Assembly (NCBI GenBank): GCA_964200075.2
Contig: CAXNAA020000304.1
Span: 1-22,873 of the forward strand
Direction of reading: 5' to 3'
Source: Sphacelaria rigidula
Taxonomy: Eukaryota; Phaeophyceae; Sphacelariales
DNA length: 22,873 nt
Position numbers and translations under genes: made by a program. How positions within the stretch are numbered: the stretch's first letter is position 1; each line of letters starts with the position of its first letter. Under the pieces are notes generated by a model. That model searched no databases and had not been told where the DNA came from. It saw only the letters and a list, made by a program, of their open reading frames with translations. Positions 19,501 through 22,873 of this stretch are shown piece by piece.

Positions 19501-21635
19501 TAACAGAAAATGATGCCGATTCACAAAAACAAAGATCGTCGGTGGGTTCCAAAAGGGTTCAAACGGCGCGTAGTCTCCTCCTCCTCCTCCTCCTCACTCG
19601 AAAATAAACTCTGCATGGAGTGCACTTCAGAGCAAGCTGCTTCTCACTTGAAAAACAAATCATCAGAGTGGTCGTATTCATCCGTCGCAGGCTGAGCTGC
19701 AATCATTTTCGCTTCCTCTCAGAACCTTAGAACACACATGATGAGAGCAGGGCTTGAAAAAAACGCCATACAACGTGCGATGTAACTCCATGAGTCCACG
19801 TCCACGAAGGACTTGGAGCACAGTCGGGCGAACTATTCGCACCGCACCTGCTTTTCGCCCAATACTTTCCCCCCGAGTGCCTCTCTGGATCTACACGACG
19901 GCTATCGGAGTAGCAACTGATCCATTCATTTACAATGCGAAGATAAATATGTACAGCACAGTACAGTACAGTGCAGGACAGGACAGTACCCACAGAGCAT
20001 TCTTGTACGCAATGCATGCCGAAAACAACAGTGATTCCCCGACGTTGGGTAAGGAACCAAGGTTTCCGATCACCGCGGAAACCGTCATGGTTTCATGTTA
20101 CTTTACGTCGAAGGCACGACATTCTTCCGGCCCCGTACCCTACCGTGCCACACCGTACCGTATCGTACCGTACCATATCGTACCGCACATTCCGGAGACC
20201 ACATACCTTGGTACCCAGCAACTCCTCAAATGACAAAACACCGACCCATACCGTACCGCATTCTACAGATAGCGTGTGGTCATTTTGTAAACACCGCGCG
20301 TTGCAAGAGGAGCTCTGGTGCCTTCTTCACACGTACTTTCACTTTCACTTTCCAACACTGCTGATAACCGTCAACATCCATCAAGCTTCCATGTACGCCA
20401 ACACAAATCCATCCTCCACAAACTTGCGGGACTGTCGGCGAACAAAACCTCGAAGCACGGAACCATAGGTGTTCCGAAGAGTCGAGGTAAGTTATCACCT
20501 TGATGATGTCCTGCTGGTTGAGCTTCGGCATCTTCTGCATCCCGCTAGCCCAAACGGGAATGAGGTACAGGATGCCGATGGCAGTCTGCGGTCGGTTGAA
20601 AGAAAAAAGTACAGGGGGAAAAGTTCGGGGACAGAAGGGAGGGAGAAGTGTGTCGAGCAAGATAATCACCCCAAACCCGTCCAAGGTTTCCACATCCTAC
20701 TGCAAAAAAGCTCGTCAAGCCACCACCATTTACTGACATTTTTCATCAGTCGCCGCTTACAGTATAGGTCATGTACTGTAGTGACACTTTGCGCCTTGAA
20801 TACGCCGTACTAGGTGTACACGTGAACAGTATACGGAACGAGAGATGGTTCTCCGGAAGATGAAAAAAATCAATCGCCGGATGATCAACCAATGTCTTGA
20901 GTTTTGTTTTTGTTCTTGTTTTTGTGTTCTGTACCGTACACGTGTCCGTTCGAGTATTATTATTTTCAGTGCCACGAGCATCCTTTCTCTGAGATGGTGA
21001 GTGATCATTGAAGGCAGACTGGATGAGTTGGGAGGCTGATACGGGTCAACCGCCGACATCACCGGTGGACTTGGCCAATCAGTAATTAGTACTCTGCATT
21101 ATAACCAATCAGAGTTGGTACTCTGTATCACAACATCAAGTGACTCAAGATGTGCCTACACCTTGTATGGCGGTTTGTACAGTAGGCATCGAGTGACCTA
21201 TTTCGAGTGTGAGCACTTTCAATTATACTTCGTATTAGTTTATCCGATCCACCATAGATTTCCAGCCATCCGCGGTGATGAGACTGTCTCATCAATCTAG
21301 CTCCCTTAGCAAAGAAAGTAAATGGCAAACAACAGCATTCTTCGATAAATCGAGACTGTGAGAAAGGCTATTTTGAGTACGAGTACAGTACACCAGCCCT
21401 TGCTCCGATCTGGGAGAAAAATGCATATATCAACTTACCCTTTACGTGCGTCGAGAACTGCACGGTTGCTACTCACCTGCAGGAAGGCACAGGAGTACGG
21501 GAAGAACCAGATCTTGACCACCATCTTGTTGCTGACGTTGTAGTAGGCGTTGAAAGCATACCACAGCACGAACAGCAGGGCTAGGCTGAACGCACTGCTG
21601 CTGGGCCCACCCTTCGCTGCGCTGGTGTCCACCAT
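2037..21635 (-). CDS. Triose-phosphate/phosphate translocator family protein, seven exons, 3' end off the window
   Basis: The exons on the minus strand are 21635-21477, 20585-20499, 18718-18569, 8444-8373, 7046-6954, 4849-4682 and 2140-2037. All visible junctions are GT-AG. Introns 1-6 are phase 0 and intron 7 is phase 2. Joined, they encode about 278 residues in the order expected for a TPT/NST-type antiporter: LWYAFNAYYNVSNK (helix 1), AGAVSFTHIIKASEP, FLLPIVGGVAYAA, MTSNVFFAIRGMLSKK and LNRLDPVSAAVGNTVK. Family members exchange inorganic phosphate for triose phosphate, 3-PGA, PEP or hexose/pentose phosphate across plastid envelope membranes. The Lys of FTHIIK, the Tyr of LYNE and the last Lys fall where phosphate-binding residues sit in the family; that mapping is from memory. 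The usual following Arg and the tenth helix are missing because they lie beyond position 1. No plastid presequence is visible, so membrane and exact substrate cannot be assigned. A GDP-sugar or other NST member is less likely given the motifs. Confidence 0.9.
3067..3660. repeat. GAGTA/TACTC satellite: 41-bp units inside a 196-bp higher-order repeat
   Basis: Units of 41 bp run from GTACGGCCTCAAATACTC through CTCAAATTTTGAGTAGG, each internally palindromic because TACTC and GAGTA are complements. A distinct block beginning GAGTAAGCACTCTCAG at 3253 recurs as GAGTGAGCACTCTCAG at 3449. This gives a higher-order period of 196 bp. Unit divergence increases toward the right end. Confidence 0.85.
4515..4585. 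repeat. (GTA)n microsatellite
   Basis: About 24 uninterrupted GTA/TAG/AGT triplets. It creates artificial poly-Val and poly-Leu open frames on the two strands. It lies about 100 bp inside intron 6, close to the exon 6 donor. Confidence 0.95.
4682..4849 (-). CDS. Translocator exon 6
   Basis: This exon encodes 56 residues, phase 0 at both ends. It begins Val-Met-Thr and holds a polar loop (Asn-Met-Asp-Ala-Ser-Asn) followed by the hydrophobic helix LTILSAIILAAPALFFEG, then a charged loop ending Thr-Leu-Val-Lys. The acceptor is a C-rich tract ending CCCCAG, and the donor is GTTATT at 4681. In the family this is the segment where Asn-xx-Ala/Tyr starts helix 7 and the Pro-rich helix end is followed by the substrate-specific loop. 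Confidence 0.87.
5070..5480. repeat. Long foldback repeat, palindrome A (arms about 205 bp)
   Basis: The left arm (from about 5070) and right arm (to about 5480) are imperfect reverse complements, centred near 5273 on a GATCAAAA...TTTTGATT core. Matching landmarks are AAGAGGGCTAGGC, TGGAATGAC, GTTGAGACCGT and GCTGGCCGC on one arm and their complements on the other. Both arms read as related peptides in more than one frame, for example WNDFLYSLRPSQGN on the plus strand and WNDELYLLRPFRGN on the minus strand. It looks like a foldback or MITE-like element, of unknown parent. Confidence 0.75.
5488..5838. repeat. Long foldback repeat, palindrome B (arms about 170 bp)
   Basis: It starts GATGAAAACCCG near 5490 and ends CGGGTTTTCATTC, centred on the perfect palindrome GTCCGATCGGAC at 5653-5664. 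Arms share CGTATCCACACCAAATCTTC, TTTCTTCACTTGCT, TATTGACAACT and AAATTTGGATTT with their complements. It abuts palindrome A directly. The right arm has gained an A-run (about 5811-5820). Confidence 0.8.
6178..6265. repeat. (GTAC/GTAT)n tetranucleotide microsatellite
   Basis: Irregular GTAT, GTAC and ACGT tetranucleotides. The same sequence style is seen in the minisatellite at 1245-1490. It produces Tyr-Val-Arg-Thr repeat peptides on the minus strand that are not genes. Confidence 0.9.
6954..7046 (-). CDS. Translocator exon 5
   Basis: This exon encodes 31 residues, phase 0 at both ends. It begins Gly-Leu-Asp-Leu and contains MTSNVFFAIRGMLSKK, equivalent to the ASNxxFxxRxxxSKK helix of plastid phosphate translocators. 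The acceptor is CGCTTGCAG and the donor is GTGCTG at 6953. A (CTG)n tract immediately upstream of the acceptor, as read on the minus strand, takes the place of a normal polypyrimidine tract. Confidence 0.88.
7055..7089. repeat. (GCA)n and (ACA)n microsatellites at the exon 5 acceptor
   Basis: Seven GCA triplets are followed by four ACA-type triplets. On the transcribed (minus) strand they read (GTT)n then (CTG)n, ending a few bases before the CTTGCAG acceptor of exon 5. The tract supplies no internal AG, so the acceptor remains the first AG downstream. Confidence 0.9.
7744..7798. repeat. Dispersed intronic repeat, copy in intron 4
   Basis: A block with GATGGGTAGATCCCTCGAG and ATAATACGGACTCATCCC is nearly identical to the block at 8697-8737 in intron 3. 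It is followed by GAGAACGATTGGG, which is also matched by the diverged copy near 1955. Confidence 0.7.
8373..8444 (-). CDS. Translocator exon 4 (short)
   Basis: This exon encodes only 24 residues, phase 0 at both ends. It starts at Pro-Met after the acceptor ACCATCAG and ends at Lys-Pro-Gly-Gln before donor GTACGA. It contains FLLPIVGGVAYAA, the LLPIVGGV helix of the TPT family. It is isolated by 10.1 kb on the 5' side and 1.3 kb on the 3' side, so gene finders could easily miss it. Confidence 0.87.
8697..8737. repeat. Dispersed intronic repeat, copy in intron 3
   Basis: This shares GAGATGGGTAGATCCCTCGA and the following ATAATACGGACTCATCCC with the copy at 7744-7798. Around it, GCACTGCGATTACTATT-type sequence occurs near 8669, 8816 and, with a CG insertion, 8856. 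Confidence 0.7.
8885..9174 (+). repeat. 5' LTR, first part
   Basis: This aligns with 17177-17460: both contain ACGAACGTAAGC, AGAAGGTTCCTTGTGG, CAAATTGTTCCGAG, CGGCTCATGCGCCGACAGGA and GGATCGTGGGCAGTCGAGAC in order. Alignment stops near 9165-9174 and resumes near 10535, so the LTR is interrupted. Confidence 0.8.
9175..10547. mobile_element. About 1.37-kb insertion inside the 5' LTR, unclassified
   Basis: This sequence has no counterpart in the 3' LTR. GGTCTGA occurs at 9168-9174 and again at 10548-10554, possibly a target-site duplication. However, the 3' boundary may lie up to about 15 bp to the left. It contains a tRNA-like box A/box B stretch near 9848-9902, a TGGTATCA motif at about 9980 and the inverted-repeat reading frames at 10068-10449. 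No terminal inverted repeats and no transposase are seen. Confidence 0.6.
10068..10449. repeat. Inverted repeat with two head-to-head related reading frames
   Basis: The arms (10068 to about 10240, and about 10280 to 10449) are reverse complements at about 85% by eye, centred near 10255. On the minus strand 10328-10038 encodes 96 codons, and on the plus strand 10189-10554 encodes 121. They share DDSPTPS, IRDDNTS, QDLD, ANPTL and QTLQPT blocks. Both cross the centre. The products are unknown; a gag-like helical N-terminus is one possibility. Confidence 0.75.
10535..10619 (+). repeat. 5' LTR, second part
   Basis: GAGGGCAGTAATCTG and TGTTGCTACACCGTCA match 17513-17566. Similarity stops after CCGTCA in both copies, which sets the LTR 3' end at 10619 and 17566, with the usual CA terminus. 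Confidence 0.75.
10684..11640 (+). pseudogene. copia gag remnant
   Basis: It begins with ATG at 10684, 65 bp after the LTR, encoding MVDQDGVVEDLKALLEAQ, with a stop at 10814-10816. A second frame carries PKLASSVDFPLWNRREV (about 10985-11045), similar to the PKL..x..FPLW motif of copia Gag. A third segment at 11270-11520 encodes DPIKFFARVNG, GVHMPVEDINPK and TRAVIEATVRRRY. This fits the UBN2-type Gag layout, in which a short Leu-rich helical region precedes a zinc knuckle. At least two frame changes and several stops make it non-functional. Gag would form the cytoplasmic virus-like particle. Confidence 0.7.
11709..11750 (+). pseudogene. Gag zinc knuckle remnant, first Cys lost
   Basis: The 14-residue stretch VSACLEPRHRRFDC has exact CCHC spacing (C-x2-C-x4-H-x4-C) if the first position is Cys; here it is Val (codon GTG). 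It is located between the Gag remnant and the protease remnant, as expected. Confidence 0.65.
11888..12103 (+). pseudogene. copia aspartic protease remnant
   Basis: WRVGSVATFHMTTSADLL aligns with the W..DSGAT.HM motif of copia protease. The Asp is replaced by Gly, so the catalytic residue is lost. Downstream, VEGYGSLT and VAHVPDLAFN match the conserved VxGxGS and VxxVPxLxxN blocks. A 12-base G-run near 12033-12044 interrupts the domain. It ends at TAG, about 12101-12103. Confidence 0.75.
12259..13080 (+). pseudogene. copia integrase remnant
   Basis: The HHCC zinc-binding domain is intact in sequence: FHCVQEH then RPCTECSMAKG (H-x4-H-x23-C-x2-C, 12382-12480). A stop at 12538-12540 precedes the catalytic core. 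There the first Asp is in SVDLSGP (codon 12562-12564) and the second in VRSDDEGEF (12754-12756). A T8 run at 12770-12777 shifts the frame into a TGA at 12781. The third acidic residue is in FPERALG (Glu codon 12863-12865). TLWAEAIYWACDALNH and NKSPYEMWH complete the copia integrase pattern. All three acidic residues persist, but the reading frame does not. Confidence 0.85.
13081..13900 (+). pseudogene. Pol linker between integrase and reverse transcriptase
   Basis: A 185-codon open stretch (13328-13885) is rich in Ser, Pro, Glu and Asp, with low-complexity PPDESDPVPTS-type sequence. It sits where copia Pol has an unstructured linker. A strand-biased Gly/Pro-rich segment precedes it. No domain is recognisable. 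Confidence 0.55.
13901..15100 (+). pseudogene. copia reverse transcriptase remnant
   Basis: The N-terminal part (13901-14109) has SQYSDVWMETMKIEFDGL, VSDIPGG and RAKAHMA, matching the E..L....W.LV.LP.G..I and YKARLVA motifs. Then come YSQVEGVDYFEMFA (about 14113-14155) and RHLDVL near the first catalytic Asp, with stops and a shift after it. A gap with no similarity lies at 14300-14470. The palm continues at 14477 with VIVFNVDGIMITA, where the YVDD box is NVDG, losing one catalytic Asp. The rest, RHLGEAEWYMGSEYKRG, FREIVGSLMWIANKTRPDI and AAQKILEYLNFTSDSG, is well preserved copia sequence. Confidence 0.9.
14990..15420 (+). pseudogene. copia RNase H remnant and tail, first copy
   Basis: The first part encodes YVNVDYAHKAEDRRSVPG, the copia RNase H start with the usual Ala-Asp replaced in part. 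After a frame change near 15098, TEAEYVIMADSVKETLY, the TEAEY/VKE helix, continues. VFEDNKGAIDL then ends at a TAG near 15267-15269. The tail in other frames reads RYHFLRSW- and ADVP-type sequence (KHIDVRYH, QHADVPTK motif regions). The DNK Asp is present. Confidence 0.8.
15970..16151. repeat. Palindrome made of two RNase H-tail copies
   Basis: The left arm 15970-16051 (GTACCGTACGTCAATGTGCT ... CCTCGAAAG) and right arm 16069-16151 (CTTTCGAGGACAACAACGG ... ACGTACGGTAC) are reverse complements with a 17-bp spacer. The plus arm encodes the FEDNNGAIEL and SSSKHIDVRY motifs; the minus arm encodes the equivalent. Confidence 0.8.
16453..16490 (+). repeat. Duplicated tRNA T-arm-like motif
   Basis: CGGGGTTCGATT occurs at 16453-16464 and 16472-16483; the second continues CTCCCCG, as in a T-arm (box B, GGTTCGATTC). 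No acceptor stem, D-arm or anticodon arm could be folded around it, so it is a fragment rather than a tRNA gene. Confidence 0.4.
16855..16974. mobile_element. Hairpin MITE, copy 1
   Basis: About 120 bp with inverted arms: AACCCTTTGCGAACC at one end and GGTTCCAAAATCGTT at the other. Inside, TTGTTCTTGTGAATTGGCAT pairs with ATGCCGATTCACAAGAACAA around a central GACTTGAAAATGA. A sister copy is at 19438-19559. No coding capacity; probably a non-autonomous DNA element. Confidence 0.75.
17167..17176 (+). other. Possible polypurine tract
   Basis: AGGGAGGGCA lies immediately before the TG that begins the 3' LTR copy. This is the expected place for the plus-strand priming tract. It is short and interrupted by a C, so this is only tentative. 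Confidence 0.45.
17177..17566 (+). repeat. 3' LTR (390 bp, uninterrupted)
   Basis: It runs from TGAAATACAGCTCA to CACCGTCA and matches both halves of the split 5' LTR in order. This copy lacks the 9175-10547 insertion. It includes TATATATTTC near 17308-17318 as a possible promoter element. Confidence 0.8.
17785..18442. mobile_element. Compound foldback element: two palindromes in tandem
   Basis: Four arms alternate in orientation: about 17785-17981 (+), 17982-18100 (-), 18105-18253 (+) and 18254-18442 (-). The outer ends are CATTGCATTTCCTTT and its complement. Each forward arm has ACTAGTACTTCACCCGTCCA, a CCGCCCT motif and AGAGTATCTCCAGCTT. The first centre is AAGGTACTAGTTAGTACCTT (17972-17991). 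The second is a 30-bp perfect palindrome at 18239-18268 around ACTAGT. No transposase frame and no target duplication are seen. It ends 126 bp from the exon 3 donor. Confidence 0.85.
18569..18718 (-). CDS. Translocator exon 3 (substrate-site core)
   Basis: This exon encodes 50 residues, phase 0 at both ends, with acceptor TTTGCAG and donor GTACACT at 18568. It contains LLPIAFLHAGGH followed by AGAVSFTHIIKASEP, the most conserved stretch of the family. The His of GGH and the Lys of HIIK are at the family spacing of 19 residues. The stretch after the Lys, SEPVAATIISPLFG, differs from the common plant LEPFFSVLLSALF type, which suggests an algal subfamily. The exon is followed in the transcript by the 10.1-kb intron 3. 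Confidence 0.9.
19438..19559. mobile_element. Hairpin MITE, copy 2
   Basis: It runs from AACCCTTTGGGAAC to GGTTCCAAAAGGGTT. Inside, ACGATTTTTGTTTTTCTGAA pairs with TTCACAAAAACAAAGATCGT around GACTTGAAAATAA. It is related to copy 1 at 16855-16974 along its length, and its terminal inverted repeats are better preserved. Confidence 0.8.
20146..20192. repeat. (CCGTA)n pentanucleotide repeat
   Basis: Imperfect CCGTA/TCGTA/CCATA units, continuing more loosely with ACCGTACCGC near 20250. Generates Tyr-Arg-Thr-Val repeat peptides that are not genes. Confidence 0.8.
20499..20585 (-). CDS. Translocator exon 2
   Basis: This exon encodes 29 residues, phase 0 at both ends. It begins TAIGILYLIPVW (membrane helix 2) and ends NQQDIIK. 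The acceptor is ...CCGCAG before 20585, and the donor is GTGATA from 20498. The content matches the helix 2 segment and following loop of TPT proteins, where a Trp-Ala-Ser-Gly turn is followed by a charged loop with Lys-Met-Pro-Lys. Confidence 0.87.
20586..21476 (-). other. Intron 1 of the translocator gene
   Basis: This 891-bp intron runs GTGAGT to GACCGCAG. It holds a two-copy 30-bp tandem repeat (CCAATCAG at 21075 and 21105, each followed by a GTACTCTG motif). No gene is seen in it. Confidence 0.8.
21477..21635 (-). CDS. Translocator exon 1 (first visible exon)
   Basis: This exon encodes 53 residues from ATG at 21635-21633, ending in CAFLQ just before a GTGAGT donor at 21476-21471. It covers a short polar N-terminus rich in Ser, Ala and Gly and the first membrane helix with LWYAFNAYYNVSNK, a strong family signature. 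An in-frame TAG lies seven codons upstream (21656-21654), which supports this ATG as the start. However, the AG of that TAG is itself a possible acceptor that would add six in-frame codons (Glu-Ser-Arg-Asn-Lys-Asn) after an upstream exon. If this ATG is used, the protein has no cleavable targeting peptide. Confidence 0.87.
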
Positions 21636-22873
21636 GTTCTTGTTCCGACTCTCCTATCCTCGGGCCCTGGTACGTAGGTGAACTCTTTTGAATGCACAAG
21701 CGGGAGGTTACGGGTCGTCAGTTGGAGTCCCGTGGCATCTACTGCACGGTTACATATACGAGTAGCAGATACAGTAGGTATGTTGTAACGGTTGAGCGAG
21801 GTTGTATTTTTGGGGAGTATTTCACACGTATAATCCGTATCGAATCAGGATTCGTGCGTACCGAATCAGGATTCATCCGTATTCGTATTCATTCATTACA
21901 TGGGTCAAATTCACACGATTTGCACAGTAGTACAAAGACTCGTGATGGGCACGTGTTTTGCACTCGTGGACACGAATCACGTATCGACAAACTCCAGCTT
22001 CCCTCGTCTCACGCCACCTCATTTTGCCTCAAAGTTTCGCTTATACTCCCCCTCTTTCCTATCGGTTGTTGATTTTGCCCTTGGTCGGTGGTCGAGCGGT
22101 GTGCCCTGGTCCGTGTTTGTACCGGCTCTGCTGTCCTGTATCCTTTACATTTTTCGTCACTTCAACAATCTCCTATATTATCTTGTTCCCCATCTCTCTC
22201 TCTCTCTCTCTATCATGTGTATTCCTTCCTCAGGGTGTACGCAAGAAACAGTTTGGCGACGTGCTTCCGTAGGGTTCATGGGTGAGAGTTTCGTACCTAC
22301 AGCAGTACATTAGTGCGGTCAAAGTAGATGAGCGGCAATCTGTAACCACGTTTTTTTGCTTTTTGGGGGGGGTATCGGTGTGCTTTTTGCGCAAGACCTT
22401 GTCCACCGAAGCCATGTGGCAGAGGCCGGCCATTTTAGTTTCTTCTTCTTAGTCTCCTTTGTCTGTTCTACATTTCAGTTTTCTTCACTTTTTTCAGCGA
22501 GTGTTTCCATTTCGTTTAATCTCGGATACGTATATCATGTGACCACGACCGGATCGCTGGGGGATCAGTTGCTGTGCGGCAATCAATCAACCAACAATCA
22601 TTCCAACATGGTACTACTGTACAGCGCAATCTTTTACCGGTCACACTCGCTGCGTACTGCATTTTGCACTGACAAAATGATCAACTGTGTAGTGCCCAGC
22701 CCAAAAGCTGCGAAATGGGCGATCATCTTCGAAAAAAACGGAGGCATTTGAAATTTGATGGGAAAAAAAAAAGCGAACGGCATAGGACTATGGCCTAAAC
22801 TGCGATGTACTACGAGCTGGGCCAGCCCAGAGGCGGATTTGAAGTTTGCAGGCCCATGCTCTTTTATACATTT
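21636..22873. other. Upstream region of the translocator gene, no gene recognised
   Basis: No minus-strand segment here shows a signal peptide followed by an ASAFAP-like motif. A (CT)n run at about 22195-22212, a short direct repeat (CGAATCAGGATTC at about 21841 and 21862) and a G-run near 22364-22371 are the only visible structure. It could be promoter and 5' UTR, or an intron if an upstream exon exists further right. Confidence 0.5.

Larger units (their letters stand above)
18719..20498 (-). other. Intron 2 of the translocator gene
   Basis: This 1780-bp GT-AG intron lies between exons 2 and 3. It contains G-runs near 18793-18806, hairpin MITE copy 2, a CTC triplet run (about 19576-19595) and the CCGTA microsatellite at 20146-20192. 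The rest shows nothing recognisable. Confidence 0.8.

Noticed and set aside
21692-22751. Plus-strand open frames of 100-137 codons upstream of the translocator
   Set aside because: They overlap one another in different frames, are built on low-complexity CT and TCT stretches, and show no domain.

Overview
The window looks like one locus of a photosynthetic eukaryote, probably a brown alga or another photosynthetic stramenopile. It holds a single recognisable host gene, split by very long GT-AG introns, and almost everything else is repeat or transposon debris. The gene is on the minus strand and encodes a member of the triose-phosphate/phosphate translocator family (TPT/NST, plastid phosphate antiporters). 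Seven exons are visible: 21477-21635, 20499-20585, 18569-18718, 8373-8444, 6954-7046, 4682-4849 and 2037-2140. Together they encode about 278 residues. The 3' end, including the last membrane helix, lies off the left edge. The organism assignment is inference from the gene family, intron size and base composition; no taxonomic marker was found.

Layout, following the gene from right to left. 21636-22873 is upstream sequence with no recognised exon. Intron 1 (891 bp) is plain. Intron 2 (1780 bp) holds a short hairpin MITE. Intron 3 (10124 bp) holds a decayed Ty1/copia LTR retrotransposon on the plus strand, antisense to the host gene. Its LTRs are at 8885-9174 plus about 10535-10619 (split by an insertion) and at 17177-17566. 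Between them are broken gag, zinc knuckle, protease, integrase, reverse transcriptase and RNase H segments, then a mosaic of forward and inverted copies of the RNase H tail (15290-16850). The same intron has a second copy of the hairpin MITE and a 658-bp double palindrome 126 bp downstream of the exon 3 donor. Intron 4 (1326 bp) and intron 5 (2104 bp) contain microsatellites and a second double palindrome (5070-5838). Intron 6 (2541 bp) contains a GAGTA/TACTC-rich satellite with a 41-bp unit and a 196-bp higher-order period, plus a (GTA)n tract. Intron 7, cut by the edge, contains a 74-bp minisatellite.

The genes do not form an operon or pathway: there is one host transporter gene and a set of parasitic sequences in its introns. 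The most unusual material is the set of compound foldback structures. They would be transcribed inside the translocator pre-mRNA and could fold into long hairpins. One of them carries head-to-head copies of related open reading frames inside the split 5' LTR.
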